Source: Alphaproteobacteria bacterium 33-17
Lineage (GTDB): Bacteria; Pseudomonadota; Alphaproteobacteria; Rickettsiales; 33-17
Assembly: GCA_001897445.1 (NCBI GenBank)
Contig: MKSX01000016.1
Span: 1-64,000, forward strand
Direction of reading: 5' to 3'
DNA length: 64,000 nt
Shown: piece after piece, positions 19,204 through 30,623 of the stretch
Numbering within the stretch: position 1 is the first letter of the stretch
Layout of the letters: each line of letters begins with the position of its first letter
Notes under the pieces: model-generated
What the model was told of the DNA's origin: nothing
The model's input: the letters and a program-made list of their open reading frames with translations, nothing else
The model's database searches: none
Position numbers and translations under genes: made by a program

Positions 19204-20082
19204 ATGAGTATATTAGTAAATAAAAACACAAAAGTGATTTGCCAGGGTTTTACAGGTTCTCAAGGTACATTCCACTCTGAGCAAGCTGTAGCATATGGTA
19301 CAAAAATGGTAGGTGGTGTTACTCCAGGTAAAGGCGGCACAACACATATTAATCTTCCAGTATTTAATACAGTAGATGAAGCTGTACATACAACAGGCGC
19401 CAATGCTTCAGTAATTTATGTTCCGCCTGCATTTGCTGCTGACTCTATTTTAGAAGCGATTGATGCGGGTATCGAGCTTGTAATTTGTATTACAGAAGGT
19501 ATTCCTGTTCTCGATATGATGACTGTCAAAAGAGCATTAAAAGGGTCTAGAACAAGACTTGTAGGACCTAACTGTCCGGGGGTTATTACTCCTGATGAAT
19601 GTAAGATTGGTATTATGCCAGGTCACATTCATAAAAAAGGTAGAATTGGTATCGTATCTCGTTCTGGTACACTTACATATGAGTCTGTAGCACAAACAAC
19701 AGCATTAGGTTTAGGTCAGTCTTCATGCGTTGGTATTGGTGGCGATCCAATCAACGGTACAAACTTTGTGGACGTAATTGATATGTTCCTTAAAGATGAT
19801 GAAACAGATGCAATTATTATGATCGGTGAGATTGGTGGTAATGCGGAAGAAGATGCAGCTCAGTTTGTAAAAGATTCAAAAATTAAAAAGCCTATGGTTG
19901 GCTTTGTTGCAGGTAGAACAGCTCCTCCTGGTAGAAGAATGGGTCATGCTGGCGCTATTATTTCTGGCGGCAAAGGTGGTGCTGATGACAAAATGGAAAT
20001 GATGCGTAGCGCAGGAATCAGAGTTTCTGAATCTCCGGCAACTATAGGTCTTACCATGGCACAACTACTTGGCAAAGCATAG
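19204..20082 (+). CDS. sucD: succinyl-CoA synthetase alpha subunit
   Basis: 292-aa subunit carrying the phosphohistidine. [19 protein letters not shown] opens the CoA-binding domain, [10 protein letters not shown] follows, and [18 protein letters not shown] contains the active-site histidine. Length is normal. It is tightly coupled to sucC (two bases) and followed 12 bases later by sucA. Confidence 0.97.
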   Translation: MSILVNKNTKVICQGFTGSQGTFHSEQAVAYGTKMVGGVTPGKGGTTHINLPVFNTVDEAVHTTGANASVIYVPPAFAADSILEAIDAGIELVICITEGIPVLDMMTVKRALKGSRTRLVGPNCPGVITPDECKIGIMPGHIHKKGRIGIVSRSGTLTYESVAQTTALGLGQSSCVGIGGDPINGTNFVDVIDMFLKDDETDAIIMIGEIGGNAEEDAAQFVKDSKIKKPMVGFVAGRTAPPGRRMGHAGAIISGGKGGADDKMEMMRSAGIRVSESPATIGLTMAQLLGKA

Positions 20083-20094
20083 GAGCAAAATACA

Positions 20095-22929
20095 ATGTCA
20101 CAGCTAAAGGGTAATACACACCTATTCGGTGGTAATACAGTTTTTGTTGAAGAACTTTATGAAAGATATTTGGAAAATCCGAATAGCGTTGATAGTTCCT
20201 GGCAAAGTTTCTTTAAAGACTTTGGTGATAGTAAAGATCAGGTGAAATCTTTACTAAATGGTCCCAAATGGTGTCCTCGTAATGTTACGATTACTAAGGT
20301 AAAAGAAGAAGTAGCTAAGACTGCGGAAAAAGGTAAAACAGCGGATATTTCTGCTGTTTTATTATTAAAAGCGGTCAAAATGATCGATAGTATCAGGGAT
20401 AAAGGTCACTTACTTTCAAAGCTTGATCCATTAGGAATCGAACGTGTTCCAACACCTGAAGAAATTGGTTTAGGTTTGATTAATTTTGGTTTTTCTGCTA
20501 GCGAAGCTGAAATGGAAGTTGATATTAAAAACTATGTAAACGGAATTACTAAAGTTAAAGTTGCGGGTTTATATAATTTCTTATTGTCAGTATATTCATC
20601 AACATTTGGTGCTGAAATACAGCAAATTCGTGATCCTAATGAAAGACAATGGCTTTACGATAAATTAGAATCAGGCGAATTTATAAACCAGATTAATGCA
20701 AATGATCGTAAGCATATTCTTAGAACTCTTACTGAAACAGAAGGTTTTGAGCAGTTTTTGCATTTAAGATTCCCTGGTGCTAAACGTTTCTCTGTAGAAG
20801 GTGGTGAATCATCTCTTGTTGCTGTTGAGCAAATGATTGAAAAGTCAGCAGAGCTTGGTGTATCACGTATAATTATGGGTATGGCGCACCGCGGTAGGCT
20901 TAATAACCTTACTAAAATTCTTGGCAAACCTTATGTAGCAATGTTATCAGAATTTCAGGGTAATTTAGCATTTCCAGAAGAAATGGGTTTTTCTGGTGAC
21001 GTAAAATATCACCTTGGTTATTCATCTATTAAAACGACTTCAAAAAACAATAAAATTTCTGTAACTATGGTGCCAAACCCATCACACTTAGAGACAGTTA
21101 ATCCTGTTGTAATGGGTAAGGTAAGAGCTGAGCAAACAGAGGCAATATTAGAAGGCAAACAGCCTGAATCTATTGGTTCTATTCTAATTCATGGTGATGC
21201 AGCTGTTATTGGTCAGGGCGTAGTAATTGAAAGTATTATGATAGGTGACGTTCCAGGCTATGAAGTCAAAGGAACACTCCATGTTGTTGTTAACAATCAG
21301 GTTGGTTTTACTGCGAACCCATGGAACGGTAGAACCTCAAGGTATCCAACAGAATTTTTTAAAGCTGTATCTGTACCAATTTTTCACGTAAATGGTGATG
21401 ATCCTGAAGCTGTTACAAAAGTTGCAAGACTGATGGCTGAATACAGGCAGACATTCAAAAAAGATACTGTAATGAATCTTGTATGCTTTAGGCTGCATGG
21501 ACATAATGAATCGGATGAGCCGAATTTTACTCAGCCGCTTATGTACCATAAAGTATCTGCTCATCCTGGTGTAACCTTTAAGTATAAGGAATATGCTGTG
21601 AATAGCGGCTCTATTACAGAAGAGGAAGCTAGTGGTTATAAGGAAGCTTTCCGTAAGTTCTTAGATAGCGAACTTGATGCTTCAAAAACTTATAAACCGA
21701 ACAAAGGTGATTGGTTAGAAGGTAAATGGTCTAAGTTTAAGCTGCCATCAATTGAAAGACAAGAGCCTAATACCGGTGTAAATATTGAATCACTTAAGAA
21801 AATTGGTGAAAAGCTAACATTTGTTCCGCAAGGCTTTGAAATTAATAGCAAAATTGCACGCCAGTTAGATCAAAAGAAAAAAATGTTTGAAACAGGTTCA
21901 GGTATTGACTGGGCAACAGCAGAGAGCTTAGCTTTTGGTTCTCTTTTAGTTAATAATCACCCAGTAAGACTTAGTGGACAAGATGCTGGTCGCGGTACAT
22001 TTTCGCACAGACATTCAGTTTTCCATGATCAAAAAACTGCAGCAAAATACGAGCCGCTTAATAACTTAGCTGACAAACAAGCAAAATATGAAGTTATCGA
22101 CAGTGCGCTTTCAGAATATGCAGTAATGGGTTATGAATATGGTTATGCTCTAGGTAATCCAAATGCATTAGTGCTTTGGGAAGGTCAGTTTGGTGACTTC
22201 GCAAATGGCGCTCAAATTATTATAGATCAGTATCTTGCTTCAGCAGAACGCAAATGGCTTAGAATGAATGGCTTAGTGCTTTTATTACCGCATGGTTATG
22301 AAGGTCAAGGTCCAGAACACAGCTCGGCAAGATTTGAAAGGTTCCTGCAGCTTTGCGCGGAAGATAATATGCAAGTTGCAAACTGTACAACACCTGCTTC
22401 ATATTTCCACATTCTTAGAAGACAAATTGTAAACGACTTTAGAAAGCCATTAGTTATGATGTCGCCTAAGTCATTACTACGTCATAAATTAGTAGTGTCA
22501 GATTTAGCTGAAATGGGTGAGGGTACAAGCTTTAAACCTGTTATTGGAGAGGTAAGTAAAGTTATAGATCCTAAGAAAGTCAAAAAAGTGATTTTCTGTA
22601 CAGGTAAAGTGTACTACGACCTTTATGAAGAAAGGGAAAAACGTGGTGATACATCTATTGCGCTTATTAGGCTTGAACAGCTTTATCCATTACCAAGCGA
22701 TCAGATTTTAGAGGTTCTGGAAAAGTTTGAGAAGGCTAAAATTTTCTGGGCGCAAGAAGAGCCAAAGAATATGGGCGCTTACAGTTTTATTGCGCTTAAA
22801 TTATTTGATTTATTGGGTCAAATGGTTGGCTATATCGGTAGAAAAGAGGCAGCTTCTCCTGCAACAGGTTATGGTAAAATCCATAATCGTGAAGTACAAG
22901 AAATTATAAAAGCAGTTTTTGAAAGTTAA
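20095..22929 (+). CDS. sucA: 2-oxoglutarate dehydrogenase E1
   Basis: 944-aa thiamine-diphosphate enzyme decarboxylating 2-oxoglutarate. The N-terminal [19 protein letters not shown] motif is where E1o contacts the E2 core. The catalytic part has [33 protein letters not shown] and the [10 protein letters not shown] ThDP region, then [14 protein letters not shown] and [16 protein letters not shown] in the transketolase-like domain. It precedes sucB by 11 bases. Confidence 0.97.
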   Translation: MSQLKGNTHLFGGNTVFVEELYERYLENPNSVDSSWQSFFKDFGDSKDQVKSLLNGPKWCPRNVTITKVKEEVAKTAEKGKTADISAVLLLKAVKMIDSIRDKGHLLSKLDPLGIERVPTPEEIGLGLINFGFSASEAEMEVDIKNYVNGITKVKVAGLYNFLLSVYSSTFGAEIQQIRDPNERQWLYDKLESGEFINQINANDRKHILRTLTETEGFEQFLHLRFPGAKRFSVEGGESSLVAVEQMIEKSAELGVSRIIMGMAHRGRLNNLTKILGKPYVAMLSEFQGNLAFPEEMGFSGDVKYHLGYSSIKTTSKNNKISVTMVPNPSHLETVNPVVMGKVRAEQTEAILEGKQPESIGSILIHGDAAVIGQGVVIESIMIGDVPGYEVKGTLHVVVNNQVGFTANPWNGRTSRYPTEFFKAVSVPIFHVNGDDPEAVTKVARLMAEYRQTFKKDTVMNLVCFRLHGHNESDEPNFTQPLMYHKVSAHPGVTFKYKEYAVNSGSITEEEASGYKEAFRKFLDSELDASKTYKPNKGDWLEGKWSKFKLPSIERQEPNTGVNIESLKKIGEKLTFVPQGFEINSKIARQLDQKKKMFETGSGIDWATAESLAFGSLLVNNHPVRLSGQDAGRGTFSHRHSVFHDQKTAAKYEPLNNLADKQAKYEVIDSALSEYAVMGYEYGYALGNPNALVLWEGQFGDFANGAQIIIDQYLASAERKWLRMNGLVLLLPHGYEGQGPEHSSARFERFLQLCAEDNMQVANCTTPASYFHILRRQIVNDFRKPLVMMSPKSLLRHKLVVSDLAEMGEGTSFKPVIGEVSKVIDPKKVKKVIFCTGKVYYDLYEEREKRGDTSIALIRLEQLYPLPSDQILEVLEKFEKAKIFWAQEEPKNMGAYSFIALKLFDLLGQMVGYIGRKEAASPATGYGKIHNREVQEIIKAVFES

Positions 22930-22940
22930 GAGGTAATGAA

Positions 22941-24116
22941 ATGACTGTAGAAATTAAGGTTCCACCACTTGGTGAATCAGTAACTGAAGCAACAGTTGGC
23001 AAATGGTCAAAAAAAGTTGGTGACAGTGTTAAAGTTGACGATTTATTAGTAGAGTTAGAAACAGATAAAGTTACCTTAGAAGTAACAGCATCGACATCAG
23101 GAGTTCTTGAGGCAATTAGCTTTGATACTGGTAGCAGTGTTACAGTAGGTACTGTTCTTGGTAAATTGAAAGAAGGTGCGGTCGCATCAGCAAGCCCAGC
23201 TCCAGCACCAACTGCAGTTTCAGCAGTGGCGGCAGCACCTAATGTTACAGTTGGTATTTCAGATAATGTAATGCCTTCTGCTCGTAAAATGATGGCTGAA
23301 AATGGCTTAGCGGCATCAAACGTACCTGGTACTGGTAAAGATGGACGTATTTTAAAAGGTGACGTTATAAATGCTCTTGAAAATCCAGCTTCAAATAGTA
23401 GCGCTCAAAGTTCTACAAGAAGTGAAGAACGTGTGAAAATGACAAGGCTTCGTAAGCGTATTGCTGAAAGGCTTAAAGAGTCACAAAATACGGCTGCAAT
23501 TCTTACAACTTTTAACGAAGTTGATATGTCAAACATCATGGCTATGCGTAATCTTTACAAAGATTCATTCGAGAAAAAACACGGTGTGAAACTTGGTTTC
23601 ATGTCATTCTTTGTAAAAGCTGCAGTAGCCGCACTAAAAGAAATTCCAGCAGTAAATGCGGAGATTGATGGTGACGAGATTGTTTATAAAAATTACTGTG
23701 ATATTGGTGTTGCAGTAGGTACTGAACAAGGTTTAGTAGTTCCTATCGTTCGTGATGCTGATAAAAAATCATTTGCTGATATCGAAAAGGAAATTGTAGC
23801 ATACGGCAAAAAAGCTCGTGAAGGCAAACTTACAATGTCAGATTTGAGCGGTGGTACATTCAGCGTGTCTAACGGTGGTGTTTACGGCTCGCTTTTATCT
23901 ACACCAATTATCAACCCTCCGCAATCAGGTATCTTAGGCATGCATAAAACCATGGAAAGACCTGTTGCAGTAAATGGTAAGGTAGAAATCAGACCTATGA
24001 TGTATCTTGCGCTTTCGTACGATCATAGAATTGTTGACGGTAAAGAGGCTGTAACATTCTTAGTGCGTATTAAAGAATGCATCGAAAATCCTGAAAGATT
24101 ATTATTTGATCTTTAA
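22941..24116 (+). CDS. sucB: 2-oxoglutarate dehydrogenase E2, dihydrolipoyl succinyltransferase
   Basis: 391-aa core of the complex. One lipoyl domain with the lipoylated lysine in ETDKVTLEV (Lys43), an Ala/Pro linker, an E3/E1-binding domain ([13 protein letters not shown]), and a catalytic domain ending [18 protein letters not shown] with the active-site histidine. The lpd gene follows after 60 bases containing a hairpin. Confidence 0.97.
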   Translation: MTVEIKVPPLGESVTEATVGKWSKKVGDSVKVDDLLVELETDKVTLEVTASTSGVLEAISFDTGSSVTVGTVLGKLKEGAVASASPAPAPTAVSAVAAAPNVTVGISDNVMPSARKMMAENGLAASNVPGTGKDGRILKGDVINALENPASNSSAQSSTRSEERVKMTRLRKRIAERLKESQNTAAILTTFNEVDMSNIMAMRNLYKDSFEKKHGVKLGFMSFFVKAAVAALKEIPAVNAEIDGDEIVYKNYCDIGVAVGTEQGLVVPIVRDADKKSFADIEKEIVAYGKKAREGKLTMSDLSGGTFSVSNGGVYGSLLSTPIINPPQSGILGMHKTMERPVAVNGKVEIRPMMYLALSYDHRIVDGKEAVTFLVRIKECIENPERLLFDL

Positions 24117-24128
24117 TTTTAATAATAT

Positions 24129-24156
24129 AAGGGGCTATTTTAATGGCTCCTTTTAA
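24129..24156 (+). terminator. hairpin terminator between sucB and lpd
   Basis: AAGGGGCT (24129-24136) pairs with GGCTCCTT (24145-24152) including G-T pairs, followed by T residues. It would end or attenuate the suc transcript before lpd. Confidence 0.6.
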
Positions 24157-24176
24157 ATTTTAGGGTATATAAAATT

Positions 24177-25589
24177 ATGACAGAAAATACATTTGATACA
24201 GTATTTATTGGTGGTGGTCCTGGGGGATATGTTGGCGCTATTAAAATGGCTCAGCTTGGACATAAAGTTGCTGTAGTAGAGATGAGAAAAACTTTAGGCG
24301 GCACATGCCTAAACGTTGGATGTATTCCATCAAAAGCTTTGCTGGACTCTTCACATAAATATGAAGAGCTTATGCACTCATTTAAAAATCATGGCATTCA
24401 TGCAAAAGATGTGAGTGTGAATCTTTCGGAAATGATGGCAAGAAAAGATAAAGTTGTAGGCGATCTTACAAAAGGAATTCAAGGTCTTTTTACTAAAAAT
24501 AAAGTTACCTATATTAACGGTTTTGGTTCTATCAAATCACAAAGTGAAGTTGAAGTTAAAGCTGAAGATAGTAAAACTTCAGTACTTCAAACAAAAAATA
24601 TCATAATATCAACAGGTTCTGACATTGCCAGAATTCCAAATGTTGAAATAGATGAAAAGACTATTGTTTCATCTACAGGGGCGCTTGCTCTTGGTAAAAT
24701 TCCAAGTTCACTGATTGTAATTGGTGGTGGATACATTGGGCTTGAAATGGGATCAGTTTGGAAAAGACTTGGTACAAAAGTAACCGTTGTTGAGTTTTTA
24801 GATAGAATTACGCCGTCAATGGATTCTGAAATTGCAAAACAGCTCCAAAAAAGCTTAGAGCAGCAAGGCATGGAATTTAAACTCGGCAATAAAGTTTTAT
24901 CTGCTGAGAATAAAAAAGATAAAGTGATACTGAATATCGAGTCTGTAGCAGATGGTAAAAAAGAGGCATTAGAAGCTGAAGTTGTACTTGTTGCAGTTGG
25001 GCGTGTTCCATATACCAAAGATTTAGGCTTAGAAAAAGTAGGAGTAAAACTTGATGAAAGAGGAAGAGTTGTAACTGATCACCACTTTAGAACAAATGTT
25101 CCTAATATTTATGCTATTGGTGATGTTATTACAGGTCCTATGCTTGCTCATAAAGCAGAAGAAGAGGGCGTTGCGGTAGCAGAGATTATTGCAGGTCAGG
25201 CAGGTCACGTTAATTATGACGCAATTCCAGGTGTGGTTTATACCCATCCAGAAGTAGCTACTGTCGGTAAAACCGAAGAAGAGCTTAAAAAAGCAGGCAC
25301 TGAGTATAAAATTGGTAAATTCCCATTTTTGGCAAACAGTAGAGCAAGAGCAGTTGACGATACATTTGGTCTGGTAAAGATTCTGGCTTGTAAAAAAACT
25401 GATAAAATATTAGGCGCTCATATTATTGGTGCAGATGCTGGTACAATGATATCTGAGCTAGTTTTAGCTATGGAATTTAGCGCATCTGCTGAAGATGTGG
25501 CAAGATCATGCCATCCACATCCAACCTTAAACGAAGCAGTAAAAGAGGCATGTTTAGCCGCTGCGTTCGGGAAAGCACTTAATTTCTAA
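24177..25589 (+). CDS. lpdA: dihydrolipoyl dehydrogenase (E3)
   Basis: 470-aa FAD-disulfide oxidoreductase that reoxidises the lipoyl groups of 2-oxoacid dehydrogenases. FAD motif [11 protein letters not shown], redox-active [19 protein letters not shown] motif [12 protein letters not shown], and the C-terminal [10 protein letters not shown] with the catalytic His-Glu pair are all present. It lies just after sucA-sucB, so it is most likely the E3 of the 2-oxoglutarate complex, though one E3 may serve other complexes. Confidence 0.97.
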   Translation: MTENTFDTVFIGGGPGGYVGAIKMAQLGHKVAVVEMRKTLGGTCLNVGCIPSKALLDSSHKYEELMHSFKNHGIHAKDVSVNLSEMMARKDKVVGDLTKGIQGLFTKNKVTYINGFGSIKSQSEVEVKAEDSKTSVLQTKNIIISTGSDIARIPNVEIDEKTIVSSTGALALGKIPSSLIVIGGGYIGLEMGSVWKRLGTKVTVVEFLDRITPSMDSEIAKQLQKSLEQQGMEFKLGNKVLSAENKKDKVILNIESVADGKKEALEAEVVLVAVGRVPYTKDLGLEKVGVKLDERGRVVTDHHFRTNVPNIYAIGDVITGPMLAHKAEEEGVAVAEIIAGQAGHVNYDAIPGVVYTHPEVATVGKTEEELKKAGTEYKIGKFPFLANSRARAVDDTFGLVKILACKKTDKILGAHIIGADAGTMISELVLAMEFSASAEDVARSCHPHPTLNEAVKEACLAAAFGKALNF

Positions 25590-25594
25590 AAATA

Positions 25595-25630
25595 AAGGGG
25601 TTTAAAGCTATTTTGAACCTCTTCCTTTTA
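25595..25630 (+). terminator. possible weak terminator after lpd
   Basis: AAGGGGTT (25595-25602) pairs with AACCTCTT (25616-25623, one G-T pair), followed by a short T-rich stretch. Confidence 0.35.
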
Positions 25631-25633
25631 AAT

Positions 25634-25795
25634 ATGCCCAATAAAGTTAAAAAAGAAAATTTACCCGAAAAAATATGTGAAGTTTGTAAGCGCCCATTTA
25701 CATGGCGTAAAAAGTGGCAAAGGGTTTGGGAAGATATTAAATACTGCTCAGATAAATGCAGAAAAAACAAAAGTTTGGTAAAAGAAAATGATTAA
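25634..25795 (+). CDS. DUF2256-family small zinc-finger-like protein
   Basis: 53-aa basic protein: [19 protein letters not shown] then KYCSDKCR gives two Cys pairs (CxxC and CxxxC), probably binding zinc. This is the DUF2256 pattern. The start at ATG 25634 is preferred to a TTG 21 bases upstream, which would fall within the hairpin at 25595-25623. Its last 8 bases overlap the next gene (stop inside GAAAATGATTAA), so both are translated together. Family function is unknown; related genes often sit next to oxidoreductases. Confidence 0.82.
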   Translation: MPNKVKKENLPEKICEVCKRPFTWRKKWQRVWEDIKYCSDKCRKNKSLVKEND

Positions 25796-26489
25796 AGTTG
25801 CTGTGATAGGTGCAAGTGGTGCCATTGGTAATGAGTTTGTAACTCAATATGCTAATATGGATAATATTGCTGAAGTATATGCATTTTCTCGTAATCTCAT
25901 TAATCATGAAAGTCCTAAAGTAAAAGCTTATAAAGTAGATTATTTTGATGAAAATCAGTGGTTAGACATTCTACCTGATATGCCAAAATTTGATATCATC
26001 ATTTTAGCAAGTGGTATACTTCATGATGAAGGAATTATGCCTGAAAAATCTATTAAAGAAGTTTCAGAACTTAAAATGATGCATATATTAAAAGTAAATA
26101 CCGTGCTTCCTGCAATTATAATGAAGCATTTTTTGCCCAAGCTTTCTGATAATGGTAGATTTGGGATATTATCTGCAAGGATTGGAAGTATATCAGATAA
26201 CCATCTTGGTGGCTGGTATTCTTATAGAGCATCAAAGGCGGCGCTTAATATGCTTATAAAGACTGCTAGCATTGAGCTTAAAAGAAAAAAGGTTGAGAGC
26301 ATTATAATTGGGCTTCACCCTGGAACTGTGAATACTAAATTATCTAAGCCATTTCATGCAAATATTCCTGAAAAACAGATATTTACACCAGAATTCTCTG
26401 TAAATCAGATGGTTAAGGTTATTTTAGACATTACACCAGAAAGCTCAGGAAAATTTTTCGCCTATGATGGTCTTGAGGTGCAGCCATAA
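25788..26489 (+). CDS. short-chain dehydrogenase/reductase
   Basis: 233-aa SDR enzyme. NAD(P) motif [10 protein letters not shown] near residues 8-17, the catalytic YRASK segment (Tyr-x-x-x-Lys in [12 protein letters not shown] near 151) and a preceding serine in GSISDN are present. The family resembles CsgA/C-factor-type SDRs. The substrate is unknown. It overlaps the DUF2256 gene by 8 bases, a pairing seen for this type in other bacteria to my recollection. Confidence 0.85.
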   Translation: MIKVAVIGASGAIGNEFVTQYANMDNIAEVYAFSRNLINHESPKVKAYKVDYFDENQWLDILPDMPKFDIIILASGILHDEGIMPEKSIKEVSELKMMHILKVNTVLPAIIMKHFLPKLSDNGRFGILSARIGSISDNHLGGWYSYRASKAALNMLIKTASIELKRKKVESIIIGLHPGTVNTKLSKPFHANIPEKQIFTPEFSVNQMVKVILDITPESSGKFFAYDGLEVQP

Positions 26490-26541
26490 ATAGTTGAATT
26501 TTTTGGAATAAACTATTATTAATATATAATTAGTAAATATC

Positions 26542-26570
26542 TTGACAAAATACTAACAAAATGTTAATAT
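26542..26570 (+). promoter_or_regulatory. near-consensus sigma-70 promoter before the 385-aa membrane protein gene
   Basis: TTGACA (26542-26547), 17-base spacer, TAATAT (26565-26570). Only one base of the -10 departs from consensus. The gene starts 32 bases after the -10. Confidence 0.8.
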
Positions 26571-26602
26571 GTTAATGATTAATTTTAATAAGTGATTGTA
26601 TT

Positions 26603-27760
26603 ATGGCTCTTACACGTAAAATAGACTGGGAAAAAATAAAAAAAACAGCTCCTGTGGAAATTTTGAGCTTACTCGGTTCATTATTTGCTTATAAATATGC
26701 GGCTTATATTCTTGGTAGCCCGTTACTTACAGCATCTGTAGTTGGTATAGGTTATTATGGGATTAAAAAAATAAAAGATAATAATCCTGCTTTAGGTGAA
26801 TACTTCCATAGACCTAAATTACTGACATTTTTAGCGATGGGATTAGTAATAGCTAATGCAGCTATTCCGGCTTTAGCAATTTTAGGTCCTGCGGCTTATA
26901 AGTTCTCTGCGGTACTAGCGCTTGGCTCAACGCTATATTCATTTGGTGCTACTAAGTTGTTGCAAAACGTATCAGATATGTTTGGACTTTATTACATTGA
27001 ATCTAAGCTTATTGCTGCTGCCGTTGCAGGTGTTGCAGCATTTGCGCTTCTATCGCTGCCAATTCCAGCTTTATTTGCAGCAACAGCGGGTGTTGCATCA
27101 AGATTATTTGTTAATCTAACAGTTGGTCATACATTAACGCAGCTTGCGGTTGGTTATTTTAAGTTGCCAGATTATATAAGAACAGTAAGACAATCTTGGG
27201 AAGGATTCTTTAGCTTAAAATCGTGGAAGGGTGTAGCAAAAGCATCAGGTAAATTTTTAATGTATCAGGTTGGAGCTTTCTTAGCACTTGAGACATTTAG
27301 TAGTACGATGCACGTTATGGGGAGCTTTATCGGAAGTAAAGTTGCGCCAAAATTTAGCGGGTTCGGTGACTTTCTTGTAAATACATTCTTATTTGGTGCG
27401 CAAACTCCTATTGAGTGGGTGGCTAAAGGAGGAGTAAAATATGGTTTGCCTCTGTTATTAGCACCAGTTACAAGCTTCATGGGTATAGGAATACCAGTAT
27501 ACGGAGTAATTGCACTTGCTGCAGCTTCAGTGCTGTCCATGAGATCATATAAACAAGAAGCTGGATTTGAAAAAGCTGAGATTAAGCCAGACGGAACAGT
27601 TGATGAAAAAAACATTTATCAAGATTATGTTCAGGAACAGTCTAATAAATGGGGTTTAGTACGTAAAGCTGGTGAAAAATTATTAGATGTATCTGGTGGT
27701 TCATGGATCTTTAAAATTGAAGGTCAGTCGAATCCTCAAGGCTTTCAACAGCAACCATAA
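26603..27760 (+). CDS. uncharacterised multi-pass membrane protein (385 aa)
   Basis: I do not recognise the family. The protein opens with a hydrophilic LTRKIDWEKIKK stretch, then several hydrophobic segments (about residues 22-42, 47-53, 69-91, 96-111, 134-175, 204-225, 280-315) rich in Ala, Leu and Gly, suggesting seven or so membrane helices. The last 60 residues are soluble and acidic-basic mixed (ending FQQQP). It is monocistronic with a near-consensus promoter and a strong terminator, so it is probably abundantly expressed. Codon use resembles the highly expressed TCA and porin genes. Confidence 0.75.
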   Translation: MALTRKIDWEKIKKTAPVEILSLLGSLFAYKYAAYILGSPLLTASVVGIGYYGIKKIKDNNPALGEYFHRPKLLTFLAMGLVIANAAIPALAILGPAAYKFSAVLALGSTLYSFGATKLLQNVSDMFGLYYIESKLIAAAVAGVAAFALLSLPIPALFAATAGVASRLFVNLTVGHTLTQLAVGYFKLPDYIRTVRQSWEGFFSLKSWKGVAKASGKFLMYQVGAFLALETFSSTMHVMGSFIGSKVAPKFSGFGDFLVNTFLFGAQTPIEWVAKGGVKYGLPLLLAPVTSFMGIGIPVYGVIALAAASVLSMRSYKQEAGFEKAEIKPDGTVDEKNIYQDYVQEQSNKWGLVRKAGEKLLDVSGGSWIFKIEGQSNPQGFQQQP

Positions 27761-27771
27761 ATACAATAATT

Positions 27772-27798
27772 AAAAAAGGCTCATAATGAGCCTTTTTT
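27772..27798. terminator. bidirectional terminator
   Basis: A perfect stem GGCTCAT/ATGAGCC (27778-27792) flanked by A-tract and T-tract on both sides serves the upstream membrane-protein gene and the convergent uppS. Confidence 0.88.
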
Positions 27799-28516
27799 AA
27801 ATTGCTTCTCTGGATCCAAATCTTCTGGTTCTTTGATTAAACTCTGTAACAATATTGCTTAAATCTTCCTTTGAAAAATCAGGCCATAAGGTATCTGTAA
27901 AAAACATTTCAGCATAAGAAATTTGCCATAAAAGAAAATTACTTACTCTGTAATCTCCGCCTGTTCTTATTAAAATATCTACATCAGGTAAATGGCTGGT
28001 ATATAAATGTTTTTCAAACAAATTAGTGTCAATATCATCTATGGTAATTTGTTTATAGGCAGCCAGTTTTGCAATGCGTTTTGTAGCATTTACTATTTCA
28101 TCACGAGCGCCATAACTTAGGGCAATATTTAGGTAAAGTCCTGTATTATCTTTAGTTTTATGAATAGCGGCAGCTATCATATTATTAATATCAGATGACA
28201 GCATTGATAAGTTACCAATTACTGCAAGTCTGATATTCATCTTATGTAGGGTATCAAGTTCGCTTTTAAGATAGTGCCTTAGTAAATCCATTAGGTCATT
28301 TACTTCTTGCTGTGGTCTATTCCAGTTTTCAGTAGAAAAAGCATAGACTGTAAGGTACTTTATGCCAAATTCAAGTGAATACTCACATACAGATCTTAGG
28401 TTTTTAGCTCCCCTTCTATGACCTTCAGCAGTAGGCAAAAAACGTTTTTTTGCCCATCTGCTATTTCCATCCATAATAATGGCGACATGTAAATCAGGGG
28501 AAACTATATTTGACAC
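27797..28516 (-). CDS. uppS: undecaprenyl/isoprenyl diphosphate synthase
   Basis: 239-aa cis-prenyltransferase making the C55 lipid carrier for peptidoglycan and LPS. HVAIIMDGNSRWAKKR holds the catalytic aspartate, EHRRGAKN-type EGHRRGAKNL follows, and RTGGDYRVSNFLLWQISYAE closes the active site (many relatives have RTSGEQRLSNF). It follows frr after 5 bases in the same direction. Confidence 0.94.
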   Translation of the reverse strand: MSNIVSPDLHVAIIMDGNSRWAKKRFLPTAEGHRRGAKNLRSVCEYSLEFGIKYLTVYAFSTENWNRPQQEVNDLMDLLRHYLKSELDTLHKMNIRLAVIGNLSMLSSDINNMIAAAIHKTKDNTGLYLNIALSYGARDEIVNATKRIAKLAAYKQITIDDIDTNLFEKHLYTSHLPDVDILIRTGGDYRVSNFLLWQISYAEMFFTDTLWPDFSKEDLSNIVTEFNQRTRRFGSREAI

Positions 28517-28521
28517 TTTAA

Positions 28522-29085
28522 TTACATTGCAAGAATTTCTTTTTCTTTAGTAGAAACCTGACTATCTACGCCTTTTGTAAATTCGTCTGTAGCGTCTTGT
28601 ACTTGTTTCTGATAGTTTTTATGTTGATCTTCACTAATAACTTTATCTTTTTCAAGCTTTTTAAATGCATCTAAAATATCGCGTCTAATGTTACGAGCCG
28701 CAACCTTAGCTTCTTCACCGTATTTATGTGCAACCTTTGCAAGTTCTTTTCTTCTTTCTTCTGTAAGTGGTGGCATAGGAAGTCTAATAAGCTGACCATC
28801 TGACATAGGGTTTAAACCAAGATCAGCGATAACGATAGCTTTTTCAACGGCTTTAACTAAACCTTTATCCCAAACCTGGACTACTAACATTCTAGGTTCA
28901 GGAGCAGAAACAGATGCCACTTGAGTAATATTTACTCTATCGCCATAAGCTTCAACCGCAACGCTATCTAGTAAGTTTGTTGAAGCTCTGCCAGTTCTTA
29001 AACCTTTAAGGTTATTTGAAAGTGTACCGTTTGCACCTTCCATACGTTTTTTAAGATCACTTATAATTGCAGATGGATCTAACAT
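28522..29085 (-). CDS. frr: ribosome recycling factor
   Basis: 187-aa RRF: ANLLD-type SLNLLDSVAVEAYG with Arg-rich RTGRAS near residue 30, and the C-terminal helical hairpin. It splits post-termination ribosomes. The usual pyrH-tsf neighbours are absent; amtB is upstream on the same strand, uppS directly downstream as in many bacteria. Confidence 0.96.
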   Translation of the reverse strand: MLDPSAIISDLKKRMEGANGTLSNNLKGLRTGRASTNLLDSVAVEAYGDRVNITQVASVSAPEPRMLVVQVWDKGLVKAVEKAIVIADLGLNPMSDGQLIRLPMPPLTEERRKELAKVAHKYGEEAKVAARNIRRDILDAFKKLEKDKVISEDQHKNYQKQVQDATDEFTKGVDSQVSTKEKEILAM

Positions 29086-29163
29086 GTGTATTTCTCCGAG
29101 AATATATTTAGGTATATTTTAAGAGGACAATATCCTAAATAAGGCTCAGATGTCAAGACTTAG

Positions 29164-30468
29164 CTATAACCTATAACCTTCTTCACCAAGTTCTACTTTG
29201 TCAAGTCCACGTCTTTCTTCTAGCGGTGTTACCCTTAATCTTACAAAAGATTTAAGAACTGTAAGAATAATGAAAGTTGCTACTGCAGAGTATGCAATTA
29301 CTATAAATGAAGATAAAATCTGATTTACAACAAGTTCCATATTGCCATGTATAAGACCATCCGCACCATTTGGATTTACAGCTTTACTTGCAAATATACC
29401 AGTTGCAATTGATCCCCAAAGACCTCCGATACCATGAATACCAAAAGCATCGAGTGAATCATCATAGCCAACTTTTGGTTTTACAATCATAACGCCCCAA
29501 TAACAGAAAATAGAAGCAAAGAAACCAATTATAAGGGCGCTTGAGACCTCTACATATCCAGCTGCTGGTGTAACAGCAACAAGTCCTGCGATCACCCCGT
29601 TTATAATTCCAAGTGCATTAATTTTCTTTTCATGAATATAAGATATTGTAATCCAAGCAATTGCACCAGCTGCTGCTCCTGCATTTGTATTTAGCATCGC
29701 TATGATAGCGACCTGATTAATTGCAAGTTCGCTTCCTGCATTAAAACCAAACCAGCCAAACCATAATAAGCTACATCCTAATATAGTAATTGGAATATTA
29801 TGTGCTTTAGCATCTGAACCAGATTGAGTTCTTTTGCCTATTACTAAAGCAGCAACTAAGCCTGCTATAGCAGCATTTAAATGTACTACAGCTCCGCCTG
29901 CAAAATCAAGAGGATGAAGTGCTTTATGTAACCAGCCATTTCCCCAAACCCAATGTGCAACAGGGGCATATACAAATATTATCCATAAAGCTGCAAATAT
30001 CATAACAGGAATCATTCTTACTCTTTCTGCAAATGATCCAGTAATAATAGCTGAAGTTATTACGGCGAACATCCCTTGAAACATAACATATAAGTAGGTT
30101 GGGATTCCGCTTGATTCAGAATAAATGTCGTTAAGCGTTATATTGTTTAGCATAAAATTTCTTAAGTCGCCAAAATACCCGTTAATGCTTGTATCGCTAA
30201 ATGCAATGCTATATCCGCAAATAATCCAAACCGCAGATACCACAGATAGTTTAATAAAACTATGCAAAATTGTAGAGACTACGTTTTTATTCCTCACCAT
30301 ACCACTATAAAAAAGTGCAAGCCCTGGGGTCATTATCATAACAAGTATTGATGATAAAAATATAAAAGCAGTATTTGCAGCGTTAAAATGCATATGCTCA
30401 CTTGCGTAAGCAGACGAGGCAAGACCTATAATAGATAGCGCAGAAACTAAACCTACATACATTTTCAT
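29164..30468 (-). CDS. amtB: ammonium transporter AmtB
   Basis: 434-aa channel-like ammonium transporter with eleven predicted helices and a likely cleaved signal segment (LSIIGLASSAYA). The pore signatures are seen: HWVWGNGWL with the first pore histidine, and AFGIHGIGGLWGSIATG with the second. No glnK gene is next to it, although the pair usually occurs together. A transporter for ammonium is uncommon in strict intracellular relatives and suggests the ability to take up nitrogen as ammonia. Confidence 0.95.
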   Translation of the reverse strand: MKMYVGLVSALSIIGLASSAYASEHMHFNAANTAFIFLSSILVMIMTPGLALFYSGMVRNKNVVSTILHSFIKLSVVSAVWIICGYSIAFSDTSINGYFGDLRNFMLNNITLNDIYSESSGIPTYLYVMFQGMFAVITSAIITGSFAERVRMIPVMIFAALWIIFVYAPVAHWVWGNGWLHKALHPLDFAGGAVVHLNAAIAGLVAALVIGKRTQSGSDAKAHNIPITILGCSLLWFGWFGFNAGSELAINQVAIIAMLNTNAGAAAGAIAWITISYIHEKKINALGIINGVIAGLVAVTPAAGYVEVSSALIIGFFASIFCYWGVMIVKPKVGYDDSLDAFGIHGIGGLWGSIATGIFASKAVNPNGADGLIHGNMELVVNQILSSFIVIAYSAVATFIILTVLKSFVRLRVTPLEERRGLDKVELGEEGYRL

Positions 30469-30623
30469 ATAACATACCTAATATTTGTTTTTTGTTATAA
30501 AATTAATACTTTTTAAGTATGCCTAAATAAATTAATGGTGTAAATAAGTTTTTTATAAAAAAACTTTATAAATCAATAACTTAGAATGTAAAAATGTAAG
30601 GAATAATTTTCTGGAAGAGGAAG

